A stretch of 64,000 bases of DNA, taken from the NCBI GenBank assembly GCA_011316305.1, contig SAUG01000040.1, positions 248,001 through 312,000 on the forward strand. The letters run 5' to 3'. The notes beneath the pieces are model-generated. The model was not told the origin of the DNA. It was given only the letters and a program-made list of their open reading frames with translations, and searched no databases. The first letter of the stretch is position 1, and every line of letters starts with the position of its first letter. Below, piece by piece: positions 1 through 12,480 of this stretch. The position numbers were made by a program, and so were the translations under genes. The DNA is from Rusavskia elegans. Its lineage: Eukaryota > Ascomycota > Lecanoromycetes > Teloschistales > Teloschistaceae.

Positions 1-20
1 ACAAAAGCTCCGTTGGTACA

Positions 21-142
21 GAGGATGACACCGAAAGTCCTCACCATGCGCTAGCAATCTAGGCGGGGGCTCCAGGTAGTCCGGGCGACCGTAGACTGCG
101 GGCGGCTTTTAGCGCTTGGTGAGGACTATCGGTGTCATCCTC
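21..142. repeat. long imperfect inverted repeat (33-bp arms)
   Basis: Positions 21-53 and 110-142 are reverse complements with two mismatches (the outer 25 bp have one). They enclose a 56-bp GC-rich loop. No ORF or target-site duplication goes with it, and the left flank is cut by the window edge. It could be a fold-back element, a hairpin made by inverted duplication, or part of a larger repeat starting outside the window. Confidence 0.8.
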
Positions 143-863
143 CGTATCTCAAGTAGTCTCCATTCAAAAAGTTGGGACGCACTAGAAAAGAGTCCTCGGT
201 CCGTGCCGCCGGGCTCCGCAGAGCCGCAACGTGTAAGCGCCAACCCCGCTCACGTGACCCTGGTCAATGCAGGAACCAACTGTCCGCGAATCATTCGATA
301 GATTGATGAAACCACGGCCGAGGGCGCCTAAAGCTTTGCACTCGTCGTCCGTTTCAAGTGGTATCGATATGATCTTGCTACCCACTCATTTACTGAACTC
401 TTCTTTGTTCTGTCGGTCTTGTCCATTGTAGCCAACAATCGTACCGATAGGATGCACCTCGACCGCTATTGACAAAAAGAGCAGCACACCTGCGTCATCA
501 AGATTGTTCACCTCACATGAGTTGACAGCCCATTGGTTGAAGACTACATGCCATTCACCGATTGACGCACCGACTCAACGCACTGTCTTTGTTCTTTCTC
601 TCTCATTGTCTTTCCACCTCAGCCTGCATCTGCAGCGCTTTCAGAATGTGGCAATACACGGCCGATCCCAGCAACATCTTTCGATGAGCCCAACTGTCTC
701 TTACCTTCACTCATAACATACAGTTGTAATAGCGGCAGGACCGTCCCTCGTTCCTTCGATTCCCGTGCAGGCACTTCCTGTTCACGACCAGGTCTAATCA
801 TTCTAATCTGAAAAACAATATACTCTTCGCAGCCCTTTCGATCCCTTCCAACCACCAGAAGCG
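143..863. other. intergenic, promoter and 5' leader of the KCH1-like gene
   Basis: No ORF here has family features or a coding pattern. The second half is rich in pyrimidine runs (CTTTCTCTCTC-like stretches around 590-620), common in fungal promoters and 5' leaders, and precedes the start at 864. Nothing else is recognisable. Confidence 0.5.
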
Positions 864-2977
864 ATGGGGTGTCATGGCGAGCAAGAAAAACTCGAGGATG
901 CCCGTGCTGAGCAGAAATGGGGCTACATTGTACGCACTGATGCCTTTGCCCTTGATTACCTTATATCTGACTCTTGCGTAGAATCTCGGCGATTTCCGAT
1001 CGACTTCTTGTTATTCAACATTGTCCTACATCATTCTCTACATCTTCATCTTCATCTCCGTGGCCGTCTACGCTGTCGACCTCTTCACCGCTGCCAATCT
1101 GCTTTTCTTCAATCGCTGGTATGTTTAATAGATTCTCCATTTCAATTTATCCCTCTTAAACTCCTTCTAGGTCCGGTCAAGTCAAGCCCGTCATCAGCTT
1201 CAAGATTGCCCGGTGGCTCTTCGCTGCGTGTATTTTGTTATCGCTTGTGCTCCTGGTATACCGCTGGATCAGGGCATTGCGGGTTATCAGAAGCGGCGTT
1301 GTCGCAGCGAGCTATCTGGATCCCCTAGCTGTCCGCATCCAAAGCATACGGCCTGGTGCTAGAGGACGAGGCTTTAGAAGATTCTTGGTCTTTGGTGCAC
1401 TTACTGAGGGACGCAAAGGCGCCGAGTATATCGCACTCTTCACCTATTTTTCTTTCGAAGGTAATCCTGAATTCGAGCCGTCTCTGATCGTTGCTGATCA
1501 AACCACAGCCTGGATGCGCATCATCTTCGCCCAAGGTCCGCGACAGCTGCTTAATGCTCAAACCCTATACTCCGTCATGCAAGCCGACCTGTTACCGGCC
1601 GATCAACATGCCGCCAAAGATGGTCGATCGAACATGTCACAGTTCTGGACCAACGTGGGAATATTAGCAAGCCATAATCGAGAGCAGGCTGCCATTCTGT
1701 TTGGCATGCTCTTCACTCTCATCATCTGGCTGATATCCGTCATCTCGCTTCTCTTTGCTTGCATATTCTACCTTACCTTCCTGTGGCGCCACATTCCCAC
1801 CAGTGACGGCACTCTTTCAAGATACTGCCGACGCAAAGTTGACACTCGCCTATCGAAAATCGTGAGTAAGAAGGTGGACAAAGCTTTGGCAAGAGGGGAG
1901 AGGCTTCGAGTGCAGGAGGGTGCCAAAGCTTTCAACGGAGAAAGACCGGCACATGTTAAGCGGCAGCCGACACTACCTCTGGCGGATGAGGACCACTCTC
2001 CGCTCAATCAGGCTCATCTAAGCCGACAGACAACGCAGACTACCTTCTCTAGTGGTCCATCACGTCACGAGAGTAGACAGATCAACCTGGACCGCCAACC
2101 GATGATTCCAATCGTTTCGCCTTTGAGCGACCGACCGGAGGCTCCCACAACCCAATCGTCGTATCGGACTAACGAAAGCTATGGCTCCGATGTGCCCCTT
2201 GTAGCAGCAGCTGAAGCGATGGGTTACGCCCCTCCAGTTCGAAGCTTCTCTAGACCGACACCACCCAGATCCGTCTCAGCTCGATCCACGCCATACGAGC
2301 ATCCATCAGCGATGCGTAATCCCAGCGCCGCGTCACGAACCACACAGCAATCCTACCACACCGCTTACTCCACTCGACCTCCGCCCGGTCGTATGACCTC
2401 GAATAGCACATCAAGAAACCTCACACGCCAGAACACCGATACCAGCACTTACACTCCCTCAATGCACTTCCAAAACCACAGTTGGACGAACTCACGTCCC
2501 CCCGCAAGACAAGGGCGACAGACTCCCGCCCTGATAATACCTTACACTAATACACCCTCGATCCAGGAGATCGAAATGCGTACTCAACCCCCGCCTGGCA
2601 GTTCTAGCAACGGCCAGCAATACGTCGCCTTCAACCCCAACATCCATAACGCCTCCACATCCTCCTCCGCGCGTAACTTCACCTCTCCAACCCGTCCTCC
2701 GCCGCCAATGCACGATTACTTCCCTCCTCAACCCTCCCCAGTCGAGCGATTCGGTACCGCTCCGCCAGTACGAAGACCAGGCACGGCTCCTTTACCGCCT
2801 CTACCGCAACAGAGATCCGACACAGCGCCCATACCACAATACGATTTCTCCTCGTACCAACGTGATGTGCAAGATACGTCCAGAGCGCCGATACCGGGTC
2901 GATCAGCAACAGCGGCACCAGAGAGGCAGTGGCAGCGGAAGCCGGTACAGCATCAACAGCAGCAGCCGCATTATTGA
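864..2977 (+). CDS. KCH1/PRM6-family low-affinity potassium transport protein
   Basis: Exons 864-929, 982-1118 and 1171-2977 give a 669-aa protein. The start is chosen because the first exon reads into the family motif KWGYI and the second continues NLGDFRSTSC in frame. Two hydrophobic segments lie in the first 100 residues and a third pair lies around residues 215-255. The conserved core GAEYIALFTYFSFE and GPRQLLNAQTLYSVM is intact. The remaining C-terminal half is Ser/Pro/Thr/Gln-rich and probably disordered. Yeast Kch1 and Prm6 promote K+ influx at the plasma membrane and activate high-affinity calcium uptake in the pheromone response. The same role is inferred here from the family, and the long tail may be regulatory. 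Convergent with the TAPT1 gene. Confidence 0.88.
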
Positions 2978-3249
2978 TTTTAGAAGGAATCTGGCGTATT
3001 TGGTGTTTGAAGAGAGGGAGGATAGTGATTTGAGATACCCACTTTGCGTTATATGGAAAGGATGAAATGGATACATTGGATGCATAAGGGGAAGCGGTTT
3101 CTTGTGAGATTGGAACACGTCGATTGGAAATGGTTGTACAATACTCTAATGATACATGACTCTACATGCAATGCTCCCGCGCCATGTAAATGCCCAACAA
3201 CACGCTTCAAATCCCCTCTATCACATCTGCTTCCATAATGCGAACAATA

Positions 3250-6099
3250 CTACCAAATCCTTTTAGCAACCATACTATACCTCTCCACCCTTTCAAACCC
3301 CGTTCCATCCGCACCCCCCTTCTCCCTCGCCACCCTCTCCCTCTCCCTACTCTTCCTCGCCCCCTCGGGATCATCCATATAAATCCACCTCCTCTTATCT
3401 TCATCCACCTCCACAACCCCCCACCCACCCACTCTCCGCCCCTCCGCGTGGACAGATTCCTTCTCGCGTTCCTTCATGCCCGTGTAGCGTTTTCGCGCCC
3501 AGGTAAGGAGGATCATGCCAAGGAAGATTTTGAGCGTCAAGAGAGTGAGGAAGAGGAGGATGAAGATGGCGATCATAGTTGTGAGGGCGATGACGTCGTC
3601 CATGGACCAGGAAGTGTGGAGCCAGGTTGAAGGCTGGAAGATGGAGACGGGTGGGCCGGAGGCTAGGCCGAAGGTGCTGCGGCCGAGGGAGCGGACGAGG
3701 TGGTCGATGTGGTGGAGGGCGGCTGTTGTGGTGGGGTCGCTTGTTGCGGATTCCACGGAGAGGGAGGTTGCGGTGGAGGGGATGGGAGGAGGTAGCCATG
3801 TAGCGAGGGCCATGTGGTAGCTTTGGAGGGAGGCTCGGATGAAGAGGCAGGAGAGGGGGATGACCGGTAGGCCGAGGCGGCGGGTGAGGTTTTGTTCGGC
3901 GAAAGCGTTGGAGTAGTAGTCCTTGGCCAAAATGTCGTGGAAGCGGCCGTAAATGGCGGGTTTGGTGTTGTTGAATTTGGTGATGAAGGCGTGTTTAATG
4001 TTATCGACCACCATCTCAGTCAAGAAAACTAGCAGCATTGGTTGAAAAAGATACCAGAGGACCCCGGCCCATTCAGGAAAGACCCTGGCTAATTCAGGCA
4101 ACATCGTGAAGCTTTTGGGCCAGGCAGTATTGTTTGCCACAGGGGACGAGGATGACGAGCCGCCAGTACTGTGCGGACTGCTTCCAAGCCCCCCTATTTC
4201 AATCAAATTACGCAAGGCAATGATGGCGAGCATAAGCCAGAGTTGGAAGCGCTCGACAATGTCGGCACATGTGAGCTGGAATAGATTTTCCTTTTCGAAC
4301 TTCTTGAACACGGTGGATTTGATCTCGACGAATTGAGCAGACATCAGCAGGGTGGAAAGTGCATTGGAATATGAGTTCACAGCAACGTTGAGCGTGATAA
4401 CCTGCACGAACAACGCCATAGAGTGAAGCACATTGTAGCAGAGGGCGAAAGCGAACAGGTAGAACGGCTCTATAACCTTGCTGCGACCATCCGGTTTTCG
4501 CTCCAGTGCTTCCTTTGAGATTAGGCACTCTAGGAGGTCTTGACCAAGAGCTGAAAGAAGTCGATCACAGACGTCAAGGACATTATAGATGACGTAGAGT
4601 TTGATCGCTGCTTGGCCACGGATGCCGTGATACATCTTGCTTGCGTCAAAATACATCAAAAAGATGCAGCTGACGAGGATGAGAAATCCTCGGACCATGT
4701 CTGCTTTGTGTTCAGGTCTTAGCCGCGAGGGCATGGACTTTGCTCTCCGATGCCTTCGATAGCCATCTTTCCGACGTTTTCGTGGTGGCTCGGATTGGGG
4801 ATGCTCCAGTGCCGTATTGTCGGTCTCTGACGGGAACGAAAATTGTGGTGATTTCGGCAAAGGACTATGTACTTGGGGAGTATTTGCCGTCGATGAAAAT
4901 ATTTCGGAGATGGACGGCCTAGCCGAAGAGGTAGCGCTGGAAGCTCGACACCTTCGCCACAGCCTTGCAGGCCCAGAATACAAAGAAAGCGCGATGAACT
5001 TCAGTTCCGAATAAATGTTCCGAGCGACGGACTGTACAAGGATCCCAATCGCGATGAAAAAGCGCAGAGGCAATACAGTGAATGAGTATAGCCAGGCATC
5101 CAGGCAAGCTAAGAAACCGAACAACAAGGTCCATTCCAATATTGCCCACACTCCCCAAATATTTCGAAGGCGGTCCATTTTGACTCTCGACGACTCGTAG
5201 GGGAAGTCGCTCGTGCGGGATCGATGAATGTAGAGTGCCGAGGGCTTTTGTGAGGACAACTCCAAATGAAGGAACGTAGGAAACGAGTACGGAGGTATAG
5301 GGATCGTTTGAGGCATTGGGGAAGGCATAGGATCTTCGGTTGCTGCATCTCTTGGGTCGAGCTTTCGGTTTTCAAAGTGTAGTGGTTTGGGTGTAGTCCT
5401 GGAATTCTTCCTTGATGACCGCATGTTGTCCAAGGCGGGAAGTGAAGCTTTGGACGAGTTGCGCCGGCTCAGGGGAGGTGTTGACAGAGTCTCCGACTTC
5501 TTGCAGGGGGATTTAGGGACGTCTGGCTCCTCTCTTGTTGCGGCAGTGGATGAAGCGAGCTTGCTCATATCATGCCGTACTTGGTGTGTCCGATCAGGTG
5601 TTTCGCATCCATAACGCAAACGATTTTTTTTCAGATCGTCCGTGGGCGAAGCACCGATTGTATCTGAGCGTCTCCTCCCTTGCGAAGTCTTTCGTACATT
5701 CCCATTTGTGACCGTAGGTGTAGCTACGGCAGGAGCGACCGGTAATGAGTCGGGCGAAGAGGTAAGCTCGCGAATCTGGGCTGGCGACAGTTTCAGGATC
5801 TTGTCTTTATCGTTGTCCGTTCCGACTAACAATGGGTCTGCCTCGACACCTCCTCGTTGTCTGTCATGCCCTTGATCGTCGCAAGTACCGTAATAGTTGC
5901 TGGACGGAGCAAGTAGCTGGATCTGACTCGGGTCCGTGCCATTAGCATCATTGGCAGATCCGAAGATATCTTCTTCGTTATCAGCCTCGATGCCGAGTGA
6001 AGTTGGCTTTCTGTATCTCCCATGCCTTTCGTGACTGCCAGCTTCTTCGGATGCTGTAGCGTCGACAGATATCTCCTGAATCCTGGACACGCCTGTCAT
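3250..6099 (-). CDS. TAPT1/Emp65-family membrane protein
   Basis: A single-exon 949-aa ORF. The first ~290 residues are polar and low-complexity. The TAPT1 (DUF747) domain follows, from DRLRNIWGVWAILEWTLLFG near residue 310 to about residue 730, with several membrane segments and the conserved stretches FDASKMYHGIRGQAAIKLYV and SAQFVEIKSTVFKKFEKENL. A last hydrophobic segment lies near residue 860. Yeast Emp65 is an ER membrane protein that works with the SUN-domain protein Slp1 in protecting or folding ER proteins; that role is inferred from the family. The ORF overlaps no neighbour, and its promoter lies in 6100-6428. Antisense ORFs in the same span are shadows of biased codon use. Confidence 0.9.
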   Translation of the reverse strand: MTGVSRIQEISVDATASEEAGSHERHGRYRKPTSLGIEADNEEDIFGSANDANGTDPSQIQLLAPSSNYYGTCDDQGHDRQRGGVEADPLLVGTDNDKDKILKLSPAQIRELTSSPDSLPVAPAVATPTVTNGNVRKTSQGRRRSDTIGASPTDDLKKNRLRYGCETPDRTHQVRHDMSKLASSTAATREEPDVPKSPCKKSETLSTPPLSRRNSSKASLPALDNMRSSRKNSRTTPKPLHFENRKLDPRDAATEDPMPSPMPQTIPIPPYSFPTFLHLELSSQKPSALYIHRSRTSDFPYESSRVKMDRLRNIWGVWAILEWTLLFGFLACLDAWLYSFTVLPLRFFIAIGILVQSVARNIYSELKFIALSLYSGPARLWRRCRASSATSSARPSISEIFSSTANTPQVHSPLPKSPQFSFPSETDNTALEHPQSEPPRKRRKDGYRRHRRAKSMPSRLRPEHKADMVRGFLILVSCIFLMYFDASKMYHGIRGQAAIKLYVIYNVLDVCDRLLSALGQDLLECLISKEALERKPDGRSKVIEPFYLFAFALCYNVLHSMALFVQVITLNVAVNSYSNALSTLLMSAQFVEIKSTVFKKFEKENLFQLTCADIVERFQLWLMLAIIALRNLIEIGGLGSSPHSTGGSSSSSPVANNTAWPKSFTMLPELARVFPEWAGVLWYLFQPMLLVFLTEMVVDNIKHAFITKFNNTKPAIYGRFHDILAKDYYSNAFAEQNLTRRLGLPVIPLSCLFIRASLQSYHMALATWLPPPIPSTATSLSVESATSDPTTTAALHHIDHLVRSLGRSTFGLASGPPVSIFQPSTWLHTSWSMDDVIALTTMIAIFILLFLTLLTLKIFLGMILLTWARKRYTGMKEREKESVHAEGRRVGGWGVVEVDEDKRRWIYMDDPEGARKSRERERVAREKGGADGTGFERVERYSMVAKRIW

Positions 6100-6428
6100 A
6101 CTTGCTGCAACCAGAGCACCAGTCCTGGTGTATTGCTCTCTGCATGATGGCTGCTGCTGTTTGCTTATTCATTGCAGAACTCGAGCTTCATCGACGGGAC
6201 TGCCCGAAGTTAAGCCGCGTCGGTCACGTGCTTCGAGTCGTCTTCAGGAAGAAACAGCTTGCAAGCTTCCTTGATAACGGTCGTGGTGGGGATTTACAAG
6301 ATCTTCCCACACCGGAATCAAACACAACAGTGTGATGTGGTTGGACTAGATCCAGAACAGCAAACGCAATGAGCATGAATATACACTGAATTCTTCAAAA
6401 CAGTATCTATTTGTGAATATTAATGTCC
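6100..6428. other. intergenic between two minus-strand genes
   Basis: This holds the promoter of the TAPT1-like gene and the 3' end of the hypothetical gene downstream (6429-7693). No further feature is recognised. Confidence 0.4.
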
Positions 6429-7693
6429 CTATTGAAACATGAGCCGTAGAGGAGACGGTTTCTTCTCCTTTCGTTCGCCTTTCTTCTCTGCCTTTTCCTT
6501 GTGCGACTTTGAATGCTTCGAATGACCTTCCCTACTGGTTTTGGAACCCTTAGAGCTTCCCCTATCACTCGTCGATTTCTTCAGGCTGTCGTGGCGGGAT
6601 GCAGACTCCATCCGCTCGTTCAGGTTCAACCTTGATAATGCAGCCGCTTGAGGTGTGATGAACTCGCCGTCCACACTTGTACCGACGGACTCAGCTTGGA
6701 CTTCGGCGATCCCGCGCCTCCAGCTGTCGATCTTGTTGACATCGCCACCAATCTCAAGTAATTCGTCCACACCTGGGTCCGCCTCGGCCTGTTTCGCCTT
6801 GATCTTCTTGATGATCTTATAGCCACCCAGAGCGACGACAGTGATGCCAACGCCAACACCAGCAGCAATCAGGAACTGCGGGCTAACCAGCAAAGCGAAG
6901 ACTGCAGGTGCGCTGCCCTTGAGGGCTATCAGAGCGCCAGGTGCCATCTTAGACACAATGTTGCTGATTTCTGCTAGAGTCAATGCGACTGCGGCCATGG
7001 CATCGGGATTCTTCTGCAGGGAGGCGATAATAGCTGTTGCCGAGTACTGCAGACACTCGGCCTCTTCGAGCACCATCTTGACTCTATTGACCAATCCCTT
7101 CAGCTCAACCTCCTCCTCGGCTCGTGGAGCGATCTCGAGAGACGGAGGAAGGTCGCCATATGCAAGGTCCATGTCAATCTGACAGGGCGAAGACATCGAT
7201 CTTGAGACGGAAGGCGACATTGGTGCACCATCTCGGTCGGTGTGTCGACGTGCTAGCGTTCTTGGTGATGAAGGTACGGTTCTGTGATCGAGGTCTCGGT
7301 ATGATGGAGAGGGCGGCGGTGAAGTCATGGAATCCACTTGGCTGGTTACAGCACTTTCGGAGTAGAAGCGAGGTGCTGTAGGCCGTCGATGGGATCGCTT
7401 CGTCCTGGAGGAATCTCTGGATGCCCTTAAAGCGGCACCATCATCAATGGTGCCGGCTTTGATGGCGCGACGTGCTCTTTTCTCTTCAAGTTCGTACTGT
7501 CGACCAGCGACAATCTCCGCCTTCCTCTCTCGGTAGGCGGCTTTGGCTTCTTTGAAAACATTGATCAGGTGCTTGCTCTGTCACATGGTCAGTGGAATTC
7601 CTGATCCGCAAGATGGGTGCACCATCTACTTACTGTGCTCACGACTTTGCCAGATCTGTCAACGACGGCAATGGTCTGCCCCAGCGCTGCCAT
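6429..7693 (-). CDS. conserved fungal hypothetical protein with glycine-rich hydrophobic hairpin
   Basis: Exons 7693-7634 and 7577-6429 encode 402 aa. The short first exon (MAALGQTIAVVDRSGKVVST) is joined by a 56-nt GTAAGT..CAG intron to SKHLINVFKEAKAAYRERKA, an arrangement I recall from Pezizomycotina proteins of unknown function. Residues about 160-270 hold a helical region followed by a long hydrophobic segment rich in Gly and Ala (FALLVSPQFLIAAGVGVGIT), possibly a membrane hairpin. The C-terminal ~60 residues are Lys/Ser-rich and disordered, ending SPLRLMFQ. The function is unknown. If only the internal Met at 7337 were used, the conserved N-terminus would be lost. Confidence 0.8.
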
Positions 7694-9046
7694 TGCGAAT
7701 CGAATCTTGTTCTACAGGTGATCAAGTAATATATAATGGCCAACGGTGTTGACGTGGGGTATGCTGGTCTATCGATGAAGTCGTGTGCGGATTCAGTTTG
7801 CAGAGTAAGGTGGAGAGGTCGGCGGGCAAGTCAGTGGCTGGGACAAAGCAAGCTCTTATGACAATGATACCGCAAGTGAACAGGACGGACAAAGGAGGAA
7901 CAATGTACACTTGGCGCTAGCTACGAAACAAGGAGGTACAATTCATAGGGGATATTGCCTGGCAACATGTGATCGAGGTGAATTGACGGTGAAGCCAACG
8001 ACCTGTTCCACAGACGAAACAGCTTGCGGGGAAAGTCAGAGGTTGTGGTCACAGCCAGACAGGTAGTCGACGAGTGTTTTGTTGTCACACTCTCATTGAT
8101 GGGAGACGTGAAGCTTACTACTGGGGTTTGGCGAGAGAAGCCTGGCCCGGTGGCGACCATTCTCAGCTTGATTGGGCACGCACAGCAGCCAGGCTTCGGG
8201 CAGAGGCGCCATCCGTCACTTACTGGTACCCGTAAGGTAAGTAGGTTCTGGACCCAAACATGTCTAGCTTGCCATCTTGCGCCTCGCTGAAGGCAAATGT
8301 CAGCTGGTGTTTCCCAAGGTTGTGTCCTGTTGTGGTGTGAATCTCATGTGCGATGATGCCACCGGGCGCCTCCCTTTGGCGCCGTATCTGTTCCTAATCT
8401 AAGACTACTCTACATACCAGGGCGTGAGCTTGTTCGGGCGGGATTGAAACGAAGCAGAAGACGCCTTGTATCACAATCCTGGAAAGCTCTCCGTTAACAG
8501 CATATGCATCCAACCCTGTACTAGAACTAAGTTAGCTGTTTGTGACTTTGGCCCAAAATGACAGGGTGCATTGGGCAAAGAGGACTCGCATTGCAAAATG
8601 TATCGGAGAGGCAGCAATAATGCAGACAGCAATCATCGTGTTGGTTGTGTACGCAAGATCTGCTATTTTGCACTCGTGGACATAGTATGGGCAACAGGAC
8701 AACCCATTACTACTAGCGGGACAACATTCGACATCGCCAGTGGATCGCGCCATCCGTGTGTTGAATGACATTCAGAATTGTACAACGTCAACTTGGAGGA
8801 TATTTCTGACAACGGCCAGATCGCCAGCCGGGTGTCTTGCAATACCTGGCTGCCGGTGCGTTGTGACAGAAGGTCTGTACGTCGTAGATTCCCGTATTCA
8901 TCCTATCGAATTGGTAAGGAGACTCCCTCATGTTACATACTAGTATTGAGCAGGTCCGATGCCTGGCCAATCAAAGGCTTGCGGCTCGGATTACATAAGG
9001 TAAACATCGAGCGACGCTACGAGTAGGGCCAACGCCTGACGGCAAT
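7694..9046. other. 1.35-kb divergent intergenic region
   Basis: It lies between two divergent genes (hypothetical, minus; DUG2, plus). Only short ORFs of up to 88 codons occur, without recognisable domains, and neither strand has convincing splice-linked coding sequence. It probably holds two promoters. I see no tRNA and no transposon ends. Confidence 0.4.
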
Positions 9047-12000
9047 ATGGCAACTTCACCGAGAGCATTTTATCATGGAGGAATTGCTGATAGTCATGAT
9101 GCCCGAATCGAAACAGATGCCAACGTTACCCCGCATATGGCCAAACCCGACTCAACAGCTCGCGAGCCACCGGCCTTATTCCATAAAGTCAAGAATGAGA
9201 GATCCATACTCGCGCTCGCTGTCTCGGAAGCTAGGCTGTTCGCTGGCACCCAGTCGGGCGAGATCTTGGTGCGAACCACGTGCCTCTACCCAAAACTTGG
9301 CTTTTTCTAATCACAAGAGGGTAGGTATGGTCTTTAGACACCTATGAGCGTCTGCGCTCGATTAAAGCACATCATCGAAGTGTACTGTCTCTTTACGTCT
9401 CGAGAGCTCAGGGTTTATTGTTCTCCAGTGCTGGGGACGCCATTGTCAACGTACGCCAGTGCAAGAATGGACCTGCTATGGTTGGACTGATCCTACGCAG
9501 GTCTGGTGTATACACAGTCTGAACAGGCTGTACTCAATCTACTCAACCTACGATGTGGGCGATATTTTTTGCGTCGCATACTCTGCCTTGCTCAACACAG
9601 TATATCTGGGTGCTCAGAATACTAGTATACAGGTATGGCTTCAACTAATTGCCTTCCTAGTACCTTTGTATTGATCACTGCAGTGGTACAATCTTTCTGA
9701 AAAGGACGATCGGCCCACCTTTGACCTGACAAGACATCCGATCATCAGGAACCATCGCTTCTTCGATTCGAAAGGTCCTGGAGGCACCCCTACTCCACGC
9801 CTCGCGCCAACATCAGAACCCTGTTCCGGTGATGGTCAATATCTGGAAATCGACAAAGAGGATATCGTACAGTACGCCCATAATGGTTATACTTATTGCA
9901 TGCTCTTGGCTGGTGGCTCCGAGGGAGACACTTTGGACGACGAGACGTTGATCTCAGGCGGTGGAGATGGAACAATCAAAATATGGTCTATCGAGCAAGC
10001 AACCGGTGCTATCGGTGAACTGAGGACATTGGAAAGCGGCGACGATTCAGTTCTGGCGCTGGTACTGGACGACACTCTACTTTATAGTGGAAGGCTGTGT
10101 GGAGACATCAACGTGTGGGATCTCGAGACATATCAGCTAGTCAGGCGAATCGAGAGCCACACAGCTGATGTGCTCACTCTCTGCGTAGGTCACGGCTCCC
10201 TATTCAGCGGTAGTGCCAATGGAATGGTCAACGTAGGCGAAAATTACCCACCACCATTTCGCCACTGATTGATAATCACAGCAATTCACGTCTCGCTATG
10301 AACGTATGCATGAATGGCAAGCACACGACCACCTGGTCCTTGCCTCCATTATGACAGTACACCGTGGGAAACGCATCTTTGTGACTGGAGGTAACGATGA
10401 CTGCATTGCCATCTGGGATGTGGGTGAAAGTAATAACGAGGCTCAGGAATCAACAACAACAGACAACGGTAAAGAAATGATCCGTTGTGCGCTTTAGTTG
10501 ACTAATTCGGGCTCATAGACGAGCTACTCAATTCCTTGTCGCAGCTGGTAGCTTTGCGTACTGTTTCTTCGAAACCAGAATACTCTCAAGATTGCCGACG
10601 CGGAGCTTCCTGGTTGAGGAGCCTTCTGAAAGATTTCGGGGCAGAAACAGACATGTTCAGTACTGCAGGAAACTCCAATCCTGTGGTGTTTGCACGTTTT
10701 AAGGTCAACAGTACTGGGCCGAAGCAAGCAAAGACGATTCTATTCTATGGACATTATGATGTCGTTCCTGCGGAAAATAAGCAAAAGCTGTGGGTCTCAG
10801 ATCCCTTCATGATGCACGGTATGAATGGGTACCTGTACGGACGTGGGGTCTCAGACAACAAAGGCCCTGTCCTGGCTGCGATCTACGCGGTAGCCGAGCT
10901 CGTGACCGAGAAGAGGCTGAATTCAGACGTCGTTTTCCTTATTGAGGGCGAGGAGGAATGTGGATCCAGAGGCTTTGAAGAGACAGTCAGGCGCAACAAA
11001 GATAAGATTGGGGTCATCGACTGGATTTTACTTGCCAACAGTTACTGGCTGGATGACGACATCCCGTGTTTGACCTATGGACTTCGAGGAGTCGTGCACG
11101 CCACTGTCGAAGTGGCGAGCCACCGGGCCAACCTTCACAGCGGCGTTGATGGAAGCCAGCGAATCAATGAAGCGATGAAAGACTTGATCAGCATACTGGC
11201 AGTTCTCTCCGATAGTGACGGACTTATCGGAATTCCGCGATTCTACGATTCAGTCCTTCCTCTAACCCGCGAAGAAGACAGAAGCTACACGGCGATCAGT
11301 AAAGCACTGATTTCACGCGATCCCGAGCGTGGAGACGCTCGCCAGCTGGCGGAGCAACTCAAGGGCCGATGGCGGGAACCCTCACTGACGATACATCGCA
11401 TCACCTCTTCTGGACCAACAGGGTCGTCTGTAATCCCGCATACTGCTACGGCCACCCTTTCCGTTCGGTTGGTACCTCGCCAGACAACGTCAAATATTCA
11501 AGAGGCGCTGAAAGAAATCCTGCGAGCAGCCTTCGCTAAGCTCTGTACGACAAACGAGCTGACTATCAGCATTGATCATACCGCGGAACCGTGGCTTGGA
11601 GTCAAGACAAACAAAATCTTTCAGGCATTGGAGGAGGCCGTGATTGATGTCTGGGGACCTGTCGGCCATCAACGTCGTGGATCGGTACCTGCAGCGAAAC
11701 CTAGATTGAAAACCAGTGCGAAGACAACACCTGGGACATCAGCATCTTTGACTAACGGAAGTGATCACCATTCGCAGGCTACGGCCGACTCTCCAACTTC
11801 TCCTGCCTGGCCACATGAGTATCGATCTCCGATCGAACAGTCTTGGAAGCCTCTTTTCATTCGGGAGGGTGGATCCATACCAGCCATTCGATTCCTCGAG
11901 CAAGAGTTCGAAGCGCCAGCAGCCCATCTTCCATGTGGACAAGCCAGTGATAAAGCGCATCTAGACAACGAAAGACTTCGCCTGTCAAATCTGTACAAGA

Positions 12001-12047
12001 GTAAGGAAATTTTCAAAAGGGTCTTTCGTGATCTGCCGTTAAGGTGA
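9047..12047 (+). CDS. DUG2: Dug2-like protein, WD40 plus M20 peptidase (glutathione degradation)
   Basis: Six exons (9047-9268, 9325-9450, 9501-9632, 9684-10232, 10282-10468, 10519-12047) join in frame to a 914-aa protein. The first ~400 residues form WD40 repeats (GEILVWSL, DAIVNVWCI, GDGTIKIWSIE, DINVWDLE, DCIAIWDV). The rest is an M20 metallopeptidase-like domain with the metal-site motifs GHYDVVP (His near 484), SDNKGP (Asp near 518) and EGEEECGSRG (Glu 550-551). In yeast Dug2 pairs with the glutamine amidotransferase Dug3 to open the gamma-glutamyl bond of glutathione in the cytosol. The WD40-M20 fusion and length are typical of the family. Every internal intron falls inside the WD40 part, whereas the peptidase part is one exon. 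Confidence 0.92.
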
Positions 12048-12480
12048 AACTCAAAGAAAGATTGTTGACTTTTACCGTTGCCTTTCTAGTTGCTGTGTAG
12101 ATACCCCTGAGCGTGTTAGCATTCCGTAGTAAACATCTTATCAAACCGACCCATCGAAGAGCCGACTCGTTCGGACACCCTTCGGCTTGGCGGAGTGGGC
12201 ATTCGATACCTTGACTGCCAGCCAAACCGGATGCCCTTCCAACGCACGAGATGATAGGCTCAGTGCCCGATGTTCTGTTCACCGCGAGCAAGGGTGTTTG
12301 TTGACCTCAAATGTTGCTTCACTTAAGCGCCTACCGCGTGTTCATTCCCTTCACAAGACCAATGTGTGATCTGCCAACCTCATCCATCCATACTTGTTCA
12401 TGCTCATCACAACTTGGAACGTGCATGACAACTGATCAGATGTGACAGCTCATTCTACCCGTGTATCACCTCTCGCGCTC
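12048..12480. other. intergenic, no gene seen
   Basis: This 433-bp stretch separates DUG2 from the broken F-box gene. It holds only short ORFs without recognisable features. Confidence 0.4.

Noticed and set aside
8532..8771. 79-codon Cys-rich minus-strand frame
   Set aside because: It has cysteines and a hydrophobic stretch but no signal peptide at the start and no family; chance in AT/GC-mixed intergenic DNA cannot be excluded.
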